A stretch of DNA of 64,000 nt. Origin: Propionibacteriaceae bacterium (lineage in GTDB: Bacteria > Actinomycetota > Actinomycetes > Propionibacteriales > Propionibacteriaceae). A model generated the notes under the pieces. It saw nothing but the letters and a program-made list of their open reading frames with translations, was not told the DNA's origin and searched no databases. Made by a program: the position numbers and the translations under genes. The stretch lies in NCBI GenBank assembly GCA_031261455.1, contig JAISJP010000004.1:1-64000 (forward strand), written 5' to 3'. Of the stretch, positions 27,113 to 37,008 are shown in pieces (positions within the stretch are counted from its first letter, which is position 1; every line of letters starts with the position of its first letter).

Positions 27113-27859
27113 GTGCGCGACCAAGCGGACTTGGACACATTGTCGGCCAAGGTTCAGGACTATCTGAAAGCCATCTGGACGGCGACGGAGTGGGACGGTG
27201 ACCCGATCACCACCGCCGGTTTAGCCGAGCACTTCGGAACCACTATGGCGACCGTCAGCTCGGCCATGCGTCGCCTGGCCGCTGCCGGGCTGGTGGAGTA
27301 TCGCCCATACAAGCCGGTGAGGCTCACCCGCACCGGCGCGGAACACGCCATGGCGATGGTGCGACGCCACCGCCTGCTAGAGACCTACCTAGCTGAACAG
27401 CTGGGCTACGAGTGGACGCAGGTTCACGACGAGGCGGAACTGCTGGAGCACGCCGTCTCAGACTTGTTTATTGCTCGCATCGACGACCTGCTGGGACACC
27501 CCGAGTTTGACCCTCACGGCGACGCCATCGACCCCAGCAAGGGAAGCGCGGACGCCGAGCCTCTGCGGGTTGCTTCCGTTGGAGACTACCGGGTGCTGCG
27601 CGTGTCGGACGCCCAAGTGGACGTGCTGTCTGCCCTGGGAGACATGGGAGTTCGCCCGCAAGCCCATGTGCGGGTCTCGGACACGACGCCAGTGGTCTTG
27701 CAGACGGCAAAGGGCGTATTTACGCTCAGCGAGGCGGAAGCCGAAGCCGTCTGGGTGCTGGCCGCACACCCCAAGCGTGGCGGCGGCAGTAGTGCCCACG
27801 GTGGCTCTGGCAGTGGAAATGCTGGGAGTCTCGGCGGCAGACGTTCACCGCGAAGGTGA
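27113..27859 (+). CDS. mntR: DtxR/MntR-family metal-dependent repressor
   Basis: Metalloregulator of 248 aa: winged helix (about 5-70), dimerisation and metal-binding region (about 75-140), and a C-terminal FeoA/SH3-like domain (about 155-215). At the metal site the sequence EAELLEHAVSD has Glu where DtxR has its cysteine, and VQDYL has Asp where DtxR has Met10; both are features of manganese-sensing MntR, though the next MntR ligand (Glu11) appears to be Lys. The last 30 residues are an unusual Gly/Ser/Arg tail (GSGSGNAGSLGGRR). GTG start with AGGGGG upstream. Probably represses mntH and itself through the 25771-25811 palindrome. Confidence 0.9.
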   Translation: MRDQADLDTLSAKVQDYLKAIWTATEWDGDPITTAGLAEHFGTTMATVSSAMRRLAAAGLVEYRPYKPVRLTRTGAEHAMAMVRRHRLLETYLAEQLGYEWTQVHDEAELLEHAVSDLFIARIDDLLGHPEFDPHGDAIDPSKGSADAEPLRVASVGDYRVLRVSDAQVDVLSALGDMGVRPQAHVRVSDTTPVVLQTAKGVFTLSEAEAEAVWVLAAHPKRGGGSSAHGGSGSGNAGSLGGRRSPRR

Positions 27860-27907
27860 GTTTTGCGAATGCAGATACGGTGAACGGCGTCAGGAAAGAC
27901 GGCAGTG

Positions 27908-28705
27908 TTACACGTTCACCTGAGCGACGCCCTGCACAAAACCGCCCATAAGACGCTGACCTAAGCCCTCGAAACGTGCCGGGTCTCCAGTGGTCAGAAA
28001 GACGCGTTCGGCATTGTGGGGGGATTTTCGCAGCAAGTCAAGCCTGGTGAGCGTGGCGAATGCGGCACGGGCGCACTCGTCCGCACTGGACACCAGCGCC
28101 ACAGACTCCCCCATCACGTAGCCGATGACGCCCGATAGCAACGGGTAGTGGGTGCAACCCAAGATGAGAGTGTCCACTTCAGCGGCCTTTAGAGGCGCCA
28201 AATACTCGCTGGCAAGCGCCAACACCTCTTCACCCGTCGTCACCCCAGCCTCAACAAACTCAACAAACTTGGGGGCCACGGCAGTGGTCAGCGTCACCGG
28301 AGCGGCGCCAAGGGCGTCATTGTAGGCACGAGACGTTGCTGTCGCCTCGGTGCAGACGACGCCAATGTGGGCATTGCGAGTGGTCATCAGTGCGCGCCCG
28401 GCTGCGGGAAGGATGACGTCGATGATGGGCAGCGAGTAGCGTTCGCGGGCGTCACGCAGTGCGGCAGAAGACCCGGTGTTGCAGGCGATGACAAGTGCTT
28501 TTACACCTCGCTCCACTAGGGCGTCCAGGCATTGTAGGGTGTATTCGCGCACCTGCGCGATGCTGCGGGGCCCGTACGGGGTGCGGGCAGTGTCGCCTAG
28601 ATACACAATGTCTTCGTTTGGCAGCAGGTCAACAACCGCGCGCGCAACCGTCAGACCCCCAAAACCGGAGTCAAAGATGCCAATCGGCGCGTCAACCTGC
28701 GTCAC
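27908..28705 (-). CDS. murI: Glutamate racemase
   Basis: Cofactor-independent racemase of 265 aa that makes D-glutamate for peptidoglycan. Both catalytic cysteines are visible, in [10 protein letters not shown] (about residue 76) and LGCTHYPLL (about residue 185), with the N-terminal [13 protein letters not shown] and [11 protein letters not shown]. The GTG start lies 14 nt after the MurE-like gene, but TAGACT (28713-28718, minus strand) also sits 7 nt upstream, so an internal leaderless promoter may supplement read-through. It forms a cell-wall cluster with the MurE-like ligase and CPBP protease. Confidence 0.96.
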   Translation of the reverse strand: MTQVDAPIGIFDSGFGGLTVARAVVDLLPNEDIVYLGDTARTPYGPRSIAQVREYTLQCLDALVERGVKALVIACNTGSSAALRDARERYSLPIIDVILPAAGRALMTTRNAHIGVVCTEATATSRAYNDALGAAPVTLTTAVAPKFVEFVEAGVTTGEEVLALASEYLAPLKAAEVDTLILGCTHYPLLSGVIGYVMGESVALVSSADECARAAFATLTRLDLLRKSPHNAERVFLTTGDPARFEGLGQRLMGGFVQGVAQVNV

Positions 28706-28719
28706 GTTCTCAAGTCTAC

Positions 28720-30234
28720 CTAGCGTGCGAAGTACTCGGCCACTACCTGGCGCTCGTCGAAGGGGGTGAGGATGCCGTTGACTTCTTCGTAGGGGACGTT
28801 GCCTTTGCCGACCAGCAGCACTAGGTCGCCGGGCTGGGCCATGTCCAGGATGCGGGGGATGGAGACGTGTCGGTCGCGGATGATCTCGTATTTGCCCGCC
28901 CCACCGGCGCGCTCGATACCGGTGGCGATGTCGGCGATGATGGCGTCGGCATCGTCGGTGCGGGGCGAGGCGTCGGAGAGAATGACGTAGTCAGCGTCGC
29001 GGCCCAGCACCTCTCCGGAATCAAAGCGACGGATATGCGCCCGGTTGCCCTCCAGGCCAAAGACGATGAGGATGCGCTTGGGCTGGTACTCGCGGGCCGT
29101 CGCCATCATGGACTCCATGGATAGCCGGTTATGGGCGAAGTCGATGAGCACCGTGAAGTCGGCTGGCACCTCGACGGCTTCCATGCGACCCTTCACCACC
29201 GCACGCGCCAGGCCGGACTGGATGGCGGGCACCGGAATGTCGAAGTAGTCGGCAACGCTGATGGCGGCCAGGGCGTTGGATGCGTTGAACTGGCCGGGGA
29301 AACTCACCCGCATCGGGGCCCTCCACGAAGGTGCCACACAGTCGAACTCCACCGACATGCGCGTGCCCTTGAGGGCGGAGTGGACGTTGTCAGCGCGATA
29401 CGTCACGTCCCCCCCAAAGCCAAACGTGCGCACTTCGGCCTTCGCACCTGCGACGATCTCGTCAAAAGCCGGATCGTCGGCGTTCACGTACACCACCGGG
29501 GCGCTATCGAAGATGCGCTGCTTGCAGGCAAAATAGTGCTCAAAGCTGGGGTGCTCCGTCGCCGAGATGTGGTCCGGCGAGATGTTGGTGTACACGCCAA
29601 GATCGAACTCGATACCGTCGGTGCGGTGCATCATAAAGCCCTGCGATGTGGCCTCAATAATGCAGTACTCCACTCCCGCGTCCACCATGTTGCGCAGTGT
29701 CTCGTGCAGTTTCACCGGCTCGGGCGTGGTGTTGAGCAGCTTGATCCAGACGTCGTCATAGTAGATGCCGTTGGAACCGATCAGACCAACACTCTTGCCG
29801 GCGTCTTGCAGAATCGCTTGCAGCATAAACGAGATGGTGGTCTTGCCCTTGGTGCCAGTGATGGCAACAAACTTCAGTTGGCGGGCCGGGTAGCCGTACC
29901 ACTTCGCAGCCAGCGCAGCGATGGCTACCTGATTGTCTTCACTGATGAGCACCACGGCGTCCGGATGCGCCACCAGTGCGGCAGGCACAAAGCGACACAG
30001 AAACACGCGCGCACCCAAGTCATAGGCCGAAGCGACGAAGTCGTGCCCGTCCAACGAGGCATCATTCGCTCCTGGCAAGGCAACAAACAGGTCACCCGGC
30101 TGCGTGACCCGCGAGTCGAATCCGATACGCGTGACTTCAATGTCGCGAATGTCGTGCGTGCTCCCCTGCGCGACGGTGATGGGCAGCCCATCAATAAGTT
30201 CAGCCAGCTTCACACTGCTAATTCTAGTGCTCAC
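28720..30234 (-). CDS. murE: MurE-like UDP-N-acetylmuramoyl-tripeptide synthetase
   Basis: Mur ligase of 504 aa that adds the third stem-peptide residue to UDP-MurNAc-L-Ala-D-Glu. The ATP site [14 protein letters not shown], the carbamoyl-lysine region, and [21 protein letters not shown] mark the MurE subfamily, and the C-terminal domain has SDASPRTDD where the amino-acid selectivity loop lies. DAP-type enzymes usually have DNPR there, so the third amino acid (Lys, DAP or another) is uncertain. The GTG start at 30234 overlaps the TGA of the CPBP gene by 4 nt (GTGA), indicating coupling. A main murE in a dcw cluster elsewhere cannot be excluded, making this possibly a second copy. Confidence 0.85.
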   Translation of the reverse strand: MSTRISSVKLAELIDGLPITVAQGSTHDIRDIEVTRIGFDSRVTQPGDLFVALPGANDASLDGHDFVASAYDLGARVFLCRFVPAALVAHPDAVVLISEDNQVAIAALAAKWYGYPARQLKFVAITGTKGKTTISFMLQAILQDAGKSVGLIGSNGIYYDDVWIKLLNTTPEPVKLHETLRNMVDAGVEYCIIEATSQGFMMHRTDGIEFDLGVYTNISPDHISATEHPSFEHYFACKQRIFDSAPVVYVNADDPAFDEIVAGAKAEVRTFGFGGDVTYRADNVHSALKGTRMSVEFDCVAPSWRAPMRVSFPGQFNASNALAAISVADYFDIPVPAIQSGLARAVVKGRMEAVEVPADFTVLIDFAHNRLSMESMMATAREYQPKRILIVFGLEGNRAHIRRFDSGEVLGRDADYVILSDASPRTDDADAIIADIATGIERAGGAGKYEIIRDRHVSIPRILDMAQPGDLVLLVGKGNVPYEEVNGILTPFDERQVVAEYFAR

Positions 30235-31226
30235 AGGGCAGGCGTGTACTTGGCCACCCGCAGCTTGTTGCCCAACAACCAGCACAGCACGCCGGTCACG
30301 GCGTACGCGCCAATGTTCCACGCGGCAGCTTCCCACGTCGCCTCCGTGATGGCGCGGGCACCTGCCACGTCACCGTTCAGGGCAGCGTAGGTGAACGTGG
30401 ACACGTTGTTGGCGACGTGCGCCGCAATGGCAGCTTCAAGACCACCGGTATAGACGATCAACACGCCCATGAGAAGGCCGAAGGCAAACCGGGTGACGAA
30501 CAGCGGGATGTTCTGCAGATCGATGCCGTGCGCCAACGCAAACAGCAGGGACGACGCCAGAATGCTCACCCACTTCCATTTTATCAGCGAACCGACCACC
30601 TGCGTGAGGTATCCGCGGAAGAAGTACTCCTCACCAGCGGCCTGCAACGGCGTGGTCACTACGATGAGCGCGATCCACACCACCGCATCGGACTGCGGAT
30701 TCCACACAAACTCGAAGCGACCCGCCGACACCCAGTACATCGCGTTCATCACGATCAGCGAGATGCCCAAGCACAGGATGAGGTAGCGCCAGCGCAGCCC
30801 AGGCTGCACACTCGACAGCCACTTGCCGTCGCGCTGGTGGGCGTACTTCATCAGCAACATGGTCACGATGATGAGTGACGCCAACCCCATGTGGGACGCC
30901 AGCAGGCCCTCAGGGTACTCGAACGCCACAGCTGCCTTGGTGTACTGCAAGAACACCCCGGTAGGACGTCCCCGCACCACGTAGCCGATGAGCAGGATCA
31001 ACTGCATCACCAACGGGTATACGAAGAAGTACGACAGCACTGCCGCCGCGATCCCCGAAACCGACGTGGCGGCACGCTGCCCCGGCCCGGACAGCACACG
31101 GGAGTAGTCAACACCCGGATCGGGGTTGAGCGTCAGCCCCGCCACGTAGGCGTAGCGTTCACGCACCAGCGGTTCGTCCCGCTTGGCAGGCTTCGGTTTC
31201 TCTTGCAGACGCGGCTTCGATGCCAT
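30231..31226 (-). CDS. CPBP (Abi/Rce1-like) intramembrane protease
   Basis: Membrane protein of 331 aa with about eight helices and the CPBP glutamate motif AGEEYFFRGYL (EExxxR), followed by a later helix with FALAHG supplying the catalytic histidine and a third conserved segment AAIAAHVANN. Members include Rce1-type proteases and bacteriocin self-immunity proteins; the substrate here is unknown. The start ATG 31224-31226 is favoured; a GTG 13 codons upstream is possible. It is the first gene of a coupled unit with the MurE-like ligase and murI, which may point to a cell-envelope role. Confidence 0.82.
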   Translation of the reverse strand: MASKPRLQEKPKPAKRDEPLVRERYAYVAGLTLNPDPGVDYSRVLSGPGQRAATSVSGIAAAVLSYFFVYPLVMQLILLIGYVVRGRPTGVFLQYTKAAVAFEYPEGLLASHMGLASLIIVTMLLMKYAHQRDGKWLSSVQPGLRWRYLILCLGISLIVMNAMYWVSAGRFEFVWNPQSDAVVWIALIVVTTPLQAAGEEYFFRGYLTQVVGSLIKWKWVSILASSLLFALAHGIDLQNIPLFVTRFAFGLLMGVLIVYTGGLEAAIAAHVANNVSTFTYAALNGDVAGARAITEATWEAAAWNIGAYAVTGVLCWLLGNKLRVAKYTPAL

Positions 31227-31587
31227 TGGCTCTTGTCGTCCCCCATGTATCGCAACCCCGCGCACACTCCCGCGTGCCCAAGGCCTAGTTGTCGTACCGT
31301 CGCGCCTTGCATCAGCGCGTCCCTACAGCTTATCAAGGGATACCGGACGGGTAAGAATGGGACAGATCACGTGGACCCTGCGACTGCGCGCAGGGTGACA
31401 TAGGAAGGATGCAAGGCCCCAAGGCACTCAGACTGTGAAGCGCCACGGTACGACGAAGCAGGGTGAAGCGCCACGCACCACGGGCGCAGCATGATGGGGC
31501 GCAGCACGCCAACGCGATGGCGCGAAGCACAGGGAGTTCACAGCGGGGGCATGGGCGTCCGACACTGGTTGACGGTAGGCTAGAGGG
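31227..31587 (+). other. Intergenic region with palindromic repeat and short direct repeat
   Basis: Divergent control region of 361 bp without a supported gene. It holds a clear copy of the 30-bp palindromic repeat (31371-31400) and a 12-bp direct repeat TGAAGCGCCACG at 31436-31447 and 31464-31475. TAGGCT (31576-31581) is a likely -10 for the rightward gene. Confidence 0.6.
31371..31400 (+). repeat. Dispersed 30-bp palindromic repeat, clear copy
   Basis: Begins GTGGACCCTGCG, has a 6-nt loop ACTGCG, and ends CGCAGGGTGACA. The arms CCCTGCG/CGCAGGG form a perfect 7-bp stem. Confidence 0.75.
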
Positions 31588-33141
31588 GTGTCGATGACGC
31601 TGATTGATCGGGCTGAGCGGCGGCAGCGTGCCATCGCGGGGCTCCCCCTGCCCAAGACGCCGGGCGTCAGCGAGTTTTCGCGGGTCACCCACTCTCGATG
31701 GGCGGGCGTGGCGCTCACCTTGTTTCTGGTCTATGGGATTGCGTTGGCGCTGTTCTACTTTGACATGCGGGAGTCACTGACCACACAGATCAGGGAAGTC
31801 ACGCAAGAGATGGGCCAGCCAAATGAGCTGACCAACTCGCAGTACTTCGAGGCGTTCTTTGGGTGTGCCAAGTATGCCGCCTACACCGCCCTAGCGTGGG
31901 GCGCGTTGTTCTTTCTGATCGACCGACTGCGGCCAACGTTTATCAGTATGAAGCTACTGGCGTTCGGATGGGGAGCGTCGGTGTCTGTGCTTATCAGCTT
32001 GGAGTTGAACACCTGGATGGGCACATTGGTGAACGTCCAGGGGCCGGGTGACGCGGGCACGGCAGACCGCACCGCTATCTTCGTCGCCCCGTTTGTTGAA
32101 GAGATGAGCAAGGCGTCCATCGTGTTTCTGTTGGCGATGGCAATGCGCTACAAACTCGCCACCGCGATGCAGTTGATTCCGCTCGCCGGGCTGTCCGCCA
32201 TCGGGTTCGCGTTCTCCGAGAACATCCTCTACTACGCGCGCGGCATGCTGTACGCCACCAAACTTTATGGCGTTGACCCGGAATCGCTGCTGCACGAGTA
32301 CGTGATGCTGCGTGGCGTCTACACGTCGTTCGGGCATCCGCTGTTCACCTGCATGCTGGGTATCGGCCTGTATATGGGTGTGCGCCAGGCCAACAAGGTG
32401 GCACGGGTGCTGTGGCCGCTGGCTGGATTCATGCTCGGCGTCACCGGGCACATGATGTTCAACGGGCTGGCGACGGCAGGCATTGAGACCAAACAGTTGT
32501 CGATGATCGGCATCATGTGTGTGCTGATGATCGGCATGTGGGTGTTCCGGCAGTTTGTCAACGAACGCGCGGCGATCGGTTGGCGACTGGACGACTACGT
32601 GCGTGCCGGGTGGCTGAACGAGCGTGACCCGCTGGTCTTTATGTCCATGCTGCGACGCGGCAAGTTGCTGCTGGCGTCGTTCCTGCGCGGCTGGAAGGTG
32701 TGGCGTGCCACGGCCAACTTCATAAATGACATCGTTGAGTTGGCCTACCTGCGTCAATACATGACAAAAGGGTTGATCGACCAAGCTGGGGTGGCGCGCG
32801 AACACGAACTGATCGTTGACATTGCTGCCCGACGTCCCATCGCACTCAGTGAGGTGGAGGGACTGAAGATCAAACCAGAGAACTGGACTGTCGCCAACGC
32901 CAAGGCCCGTGTCTTGCGGGCGCTGCCGTGGCGTCATGGGGCCTCGGACGCCAAACTTGCTGCAAAAACTGCGCCAGTCGGCTACCGACAAGGACAATAC
33001 TCGCCTAATCTGGTAGGTAACTTGGTGGGCGTGGGTTCGCACGGACCTGCGACACCACCTGCAGCGGCATATCAGGCACAACAAGGGCGGCAAATCAGCA
33101 CATGGGCACCACCAACTCCCCCAGTCTCGCGTCAGCGCTAA
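31588..33141 (+). CDS. PrsW-family intramembrane metalloprotease
   Basis: Protein of 517 aa. After a short cytoplasmic start come about eight membrane helices; FVEEMSKASIVFLL (EExxK), FAFSENILYYA and FGHPLFTCMLG carry the conserved Glu and His residues of PrsW-type proteases, which cleave membrane proteins such as anti-sigma factors. The C-terminal 170 residues are cytoplasmic, ending in a Pro/Gln-rich tail. GTG 31588 lies 6 nt after TAGGCT (leaderless option); ATG 31594 has GAGGGG 6 nt upstream. Its end overlaps the first dynamin-like gene by 40 nt, so the three genes likely form one operon. The target is unknown. Confidence 0.85.
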   Translation: MSMTLIDRAERRQRAIAGLPLPKTPGVSEFSRVTHSRWAGVALTLFLVYGIALALFYFDMRESLTTQIREVTQEMGQPNELTNSQYFEAFFGCAKYAAYTALAWGALFFLIDRLRPTFISMKLLAFGWGASVSVLISLELNTWMGTLVNVQGPGDAGTADRTAIFVAPFVEEMSKASIVFLLAMAMRYKLATAMQLIPLAGLSAIGFAFSENILYYARGMLYATKLYGVDPESLLHEYVMLRGVYTSFGHPLFTCMLGIGLYMGVRQANKVARVLWPLAGFMLGVTGHMMFNGLATAGIETKQLSMIGIMCVLMIGMWVFRQFVNERAAIGWRLDDYVRAGWLNERDPLVFMSMLRRGKLLLASFLRGWKVWRATANFINDIVELAYLRQYMTKGLIDQAGVAREHELIVDIAARRPIALSEVEGLKIKPENWTVANAKARVLRALPWRHGASDAKLAAKTAPVGYRQGQYSPNLVGNLVGVGSHGPATPPAAAYQAQQGRQISTWAPPTPPVSRQR

Positions 33142-35129
33142 CACGCCTGCGCGACAGCCTGGACGGGCTCCGTCTGCCGTTGCAGCCGTTGGACGAGCGT
33201 GCAGCGGCCATCAGCGGGGCTAGGGAGATCGTCAGTCAACTGGACGACTACGTGCTGCCCCGCGTGGCTAACATCGATGCCCCCCTGCTGGCGGTTGTCG
33301 GCGGCTCTACCGGGGCCGGAAAATCGACGCTAGTCAACTCGCTGCTCGCTCGCGTGGTGACCCGTCCGGGAGTGCTGCGCCCCACCACCAAGTCACCGGT
33401 GCTGATCTTCAACCCGGAAGACGAGCACTTTTTTGCAGACGAGCGCATCCTCACCGGGCTGGTGCGCACCCGGGCTGCGGGTGATGGTGCCGGACTGTTG
33501 CAGTTGGTGCCCGAGCCGTCCCTGCCGCTCGGGTTGGCGCTGTTGGACGCTCCGGACATCGACTCTGTGGTGGACGCCAACCGCGAACTGGCCGCAAAAC
33601 TGCTTGCCGCAGCCGACTTGTGGCTGTTTGTAACCTCCGCCGCCCGCTACTCCGATGCCGTGCCGTGGGAGTTCCTCACCGCCGCCATGCAACGCTCCGC
33701 CGCCATAGCCGTCGTGCTAGACCGCGTGCCTCCGGAAGCCGCCAGTGTGGTGCCCGCCGACCTGCGGCGCATGATGGACGAGCAAGGCTTGGATGGCGCG
33801 CCGTTGTTCGTTGTGCCTGAGACGGTGCCCGATGGCTCCGGGCTGCTGCCGAATGAGTCTGTGGTGGAGATCAGAACGTGGCTCGCGGGGCTGGCGGCAG
33901 ATGCGCAGGTTCGGCAGCGTGTGGTGTTGCAGACGCTCAGCGGGGCCATTGACTCCAGCTTGCAGCGCAGCATCCCCATCGTCTCGGCGGCGCAGACACA
34001 GGTCAATGCGGCAAACCAGTTGCAGAACGACGCCGTGGCGGCCTATCGGGAGACAGCTCGCACGCTCAGCCAGCAGGTGAGCGATGGCACCCTGCTGCGC
34101 GGCGAAGTGCTGGCCCGCTGGCACGACTACGTGGGCACCACCAGCATCACCCGCGCCATCGACGAGAAGGTTTCGTGGGCGCGCGACAAGATTGCTGGGC
34201 TGTTCCGCTCCGGCCCAACTCCGGGCGTCGATGTGTCGGCTGCCGCAAGTTCGGGTCTGGAGGCGCTGCTGCGCGAGGCTGGGGACGCTGCTGCGGAACG
34301 GGCCACCGCTGCCTGGGCCGCACATCCTGCGGGACGGCAAGTACTTGAAGGCAACGCTGGGCTGAGACGCTCATCACAGACGTATCAGAACGCCGTCTCG
34401 CAGGCCATCCACGACTGGCAGAACGACGTGCTGGAGTTGGTAGCCGACGCTGGCAAGGATAAACGCAAGGCTGCGCGCATCGCGGCCCTGGGCATCAACG
34501 GAGTGGGTGCGGCGCTGATGCTTCTCATCTTCGCCAACACTGGCGGCCTCACCGGTGCCGAGGTGGGCGTGGCTGGAGGCACAACCGTGGTGGCGCAACG
34601 CCTGCTTGAGTCCATCTTTGGTGACGCCTCCGTGCGGGCCTTGGCCGCCCAGGCGCGCGAGGATCTGGACGAGCGCGTGCAGGGGATGCTAGCGGCCGAG
34701 TTGGCGCGCTTCACGGCTGCGCTGGAGGGTCTCGGGCTGGATGTGAACGCTCCCGCGCGCATCAACCGGGCCATTGAAAAGGTGCGCATGGCGTTGGAGG
34801 CGCAAGAGGTCTCTGCGGAATTGGCTGCACAGGCGTCACAACTGCCGTACGAGTTGGGCATGGGGCCTGATGCTGTTGACCCGCAGTTGTCTTCCGCTGA
34901 GCCACAGTTTGAGGGCGAGTTCGAGACTGAGTTCGCCAGTCAGGGCGTACACCGTCCAGACATCACTGAAGTCGTCCAAGTGCCGCTGTCTACAGGCGCA
35001 GACGACGGCATCTACGACGCTGAACTGGTCACCGATGATGAGGTTGACGAGGCTCAGGCGTCCGCTGACCCTCAGGTCCGTGATGAGACTCAGGCGACTG
35101 ACGAGACTGACGGGGGTGATGCTGTGTGA
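33102..35129 (+). CDS. Dynamin-like GTPase, first of a pair (DynA-like)
   Basis: Large GTPase of 675 aa. The P-loop VVGGSTGAGKSTLVNS is at about 66-80, the switch region TTKSPVLIF near 103, and LLDAPDIDS (G3) near 150. It is followed by long helical segments and one hydrophobic hairpin (about 465-490, ALMLLIFANTGGLTGAEVGVAGG) that could insert in a membrane. The C-terminal 80 residues are acidic and low-complexity. It is paired with a second GTPase, as in the actinobacterial DynA/DynB proteins that shape or stabilise the division septum; orthology is inferred from pairing and domain layout. It starts inside the prsW gene with AAGGGCGG 12 nt upstream. Confidence 0.78.
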   Translation: MGTTNSPSLASALTRLRDSLDGLRLPLQPLDERAAAISGAREIVSQLDDYVLPRVANIDAPLLAVVGGSTGAGKSTLVNSLLARVVTRPGVLRPTTKSPVLIFNPEDEHFFADERILTGLVRTRAAGDGAGLLQLVPEPSLPLGLALLDAPDIDSVVDANRELAAKLLAAADLWLFVTSAARYSDAVPWEFLTAAMQRSAAIAVVLDRVPPEAASVVPADLRRMMDEQGLDGAPLFVVPETVPDGSGLLPNESVVEIRTWLAGLAADAQVRQRVVLQTLSGAIDSSLQRSIPIVSAAQTQVNAANQLQNDAVAAYRETARTLSQQVSDGTLLRGEVLARWHDYVGTTSITRAIDEKVSWARDKIAGLFRSGPTPGVDVSAAASSGLEALLREAGDAAAERATAAWAAHPAGRQVLEGNAGLRRSSQTYQNAVSQAIHDWQNDVLELVADAGKDKRKAARIAALGINGVGAALMLLIFANTGGLTGAEVGVAGGTTVVAQRLLESIFGDASVRALAAQAREDLDERVQGMLAAELARFTAALEGLGLDVNAPARINRAIEKVRMALEAQEVSAELAAQASQLPYELGMGPDAVDPQLSSAEPQFEGEFETEFASQGVHRPDITEVVQVPLSTGADDGIYDAELVTDDEVDEAQASADPQVRDETQATDETDGGDAV

Positions 35130-36880
35130 GCCGGAGCGCAACTGGGCCTGTCAAGACGACCACCGCGCCCACGTCGGTGTTGGGCGAAAAGGTAACCGCA
35201 CTGCGTGAGGCTGCCGGTTTCGCTGCCGGACGCAGCCCAGAGACGGCGGTCGCCGAGGCACTGCGAGTGTGTCGCCAAGTGGATCATCGGTTGGCGTTCT
35301 CGGGTGACGAATGCGTCATCGCGCTGGCCGGGGCCACTGGGTCAGGCAAGTCCAGCCTGTTCAACGCGCTCACCGGCACGCAGTTGGCCATCACCGGGGT
35401 GCGGCGTCCCACCACGAGCCAAGCTATGGCGGCAGTCTGGGGGCCGAAGGTGCCCCACGAACTGCTCGACTGGCTGGAAGTGCCGGTGCGCCAGCACCTC
35501 AACGACACCGACCCCCAACTGTCCGGACTAGTGCTTTTGGACCTTCCCGACCATGACTCGCGCGCGACCAGCCATGTGGTTGAGGTCGATCGGTTGGTCA
35601 AACTGGTCGATGGGTTTGTGTGGGTGCTTGACCCGCAAAAGTACGCCGACAAGGCGTTACACGATAACTACTTGAAACGTCTTGCTCCGTACGCCGATGT
35701 GATGGTCTTTGTACTGAATCAGTCCGACCGGTTGACCCCAGAGCAGGCGAAGGAAGCTGTTGCTGATCTGCGCGAGCTGCTCAACAAGGACGGCCTGGCC
35801 AAGGCGCGCATCATCTCCACGTCGGCCCTAGACGGCACCGGTGTCGGCCAACTGCGAACGCTCGTTGCTGGGCTGGCGTCTACCAAAGCGATGACCGCCA
35901 GCCGCCTGCTGCACGACGTCGAGAAGGCGTCCATCGGCTTAGCTGGAGACCTGAATCGCAACCGGCAACGCAAAGTGAGCCCGGCTCACCAGGCCCGCTT
36001 GGAGACCGCGCTGGCGGCGTCAGCGGGGGTTGACGCCGTGGTGGATGCGGTTCGGGAGTCCACCCGACTGCGCGGCACCGTCGCCACCGGCTGGCCCATC
36101 ATTTCGTGGATCGGCAATTTCCGCATTGACCCGCTGAAGAAGTTGCGCCTCAATGTTCTTGGCGGGTCCGAGGCTGGTTCTGCCGGGGACGGGGCACGGG
36201 CATCGGGTGTCGCAGCACTTGCGGCTTCCTCGAACGACGCGTCCGCTCGTCTTGGAACGTCAGCCACGCCGGCGCGGTTGGGCGCGGTCGCAGGCTCCCC
36301 CTCCCTGGCCACTCCGCGCACCACCCTGCAGGCAAGCCCAGTACAACGAGCCCAGGTGAGCAGCGCGCTGCGTGACCTGTCCGACGACGTCTCTTCCGGG
36401 CTGACCGACGGATGGGTCAACGCTATTCGACAAGCCAGTTTGTCCCACGAAGACACTCTGGCAAGCGAGCTGGATGTGGCCGTTGCCACCACCGACCTAG
36501 GCGTCAAGCCGTTTGGCTGGTGGAGGTTTGTGCGCATCATCCAGTGGACCCTGATCGCTGGCGCGGTGCTGGGCTTGCTTTGGCTGAGTTCCGGCCCGGC
36601 ATTCGAGTTCTTCAAACTCGACCCCCCACCGCTCTACGAATGGCGCGGCCGACCCCTCCCCACGGTAATCGTCTTCGCCTCGTTGGCTTTGGGTCTGCTG
36701 CTAGGCCTTCTCTGCCGCGTCGGAGTTCGCGCCTCCGCCGCGCGTCGCGCCGCCGGTGCCCGCGCCGCACTCATGCGCTCCATCGGCCTAGCCGCCGACG
36801 CGTCCGTCCTAATCCCAGTCAACACCGAACTGGAGCGCTACGCCCGCTTCGTCGCATCCCTAGCTCGCGCCCTCCCCTAG
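35126..36880 (+). CDS. Dynamin-like GTPase, second of a pair (DynB-like)
   Basis: GTPase of 584 aa with P-loop LAGATGSGKSSLFNAL (about 67-82), G3 LLDLPDHDS (about 145), and G4 LNQSD (about 193). A Ser/Ala/Pro-rich stretch (about 345-410) leads to two membrane helices (about 470-490 and 510-530), which the first GTPase of the pair lacks. The paired soluble and membrane-bound dynamin arrangement matches DynA/DynB of Streptomyces. The GTG start overlaps the preceding TGA by 4 nt (GTGA), so translation is coupled and equal stoichiometry is likely. Confidence 0.78.
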   Translation: MSRSATGPVKTTTAPTSVLGEKVTALREAAGFAAGRSPETAVAEALRVCRQVDHRLAFSGDECVIALAGATGSGKSSLFNALTGTQLAITGVRRPTTSQAMAAVWGPKVPHELLDWLEVPVRQHLNDTDPQLSGLVLLDLPDHDSRATSHVVEVDRLVKLVDGFVWVLDPQKYADKALHDNYLKRLAPYADVMVFVLNQSDRLTPEQAKEAVADLRELLNKDGLAKARIISTSALDGTGVGQLRTLVAGLASTKAMTASRLLHDVEKASIGLAGDLNRNRQRKVSPAHQARLETALAASAGVDAVVDAVRESTRLRGTVATGWPIISWIGNFRIDPLKKLRLNVLGGSEAGSAGDGARASGVAALAASSNDASARLGTSATPARLGAVAGSPSLATPRTTLQASPVQRAQVSSALRDLSDDVSSGLTDGWVNAIRQASLSHEDTLASELDVAVATTDLGVKPFGWWRFVRIIQWTLIAGAVLGLLWLSSGPAFEFFKLDPPPLYEWRGRPLPTVIVFASLALGLLLGLLCRVGVRASAARRAAGARAALMRSIGLAADASVLIPVNTELERYARFVASLARALP

Positions 36881-37008
36881 CGTCTGCGGCACTCTTGTTA
36901 GCTCTACTGCTGAGGCTTCCTGCGCTCCACCTGCCGACACGTTTACAACCTCCTATCTTGCCGTCCCTCTAGGCCCAGCAGCAGAACCCACAGCCACCGC
37001 GGTCGCAT

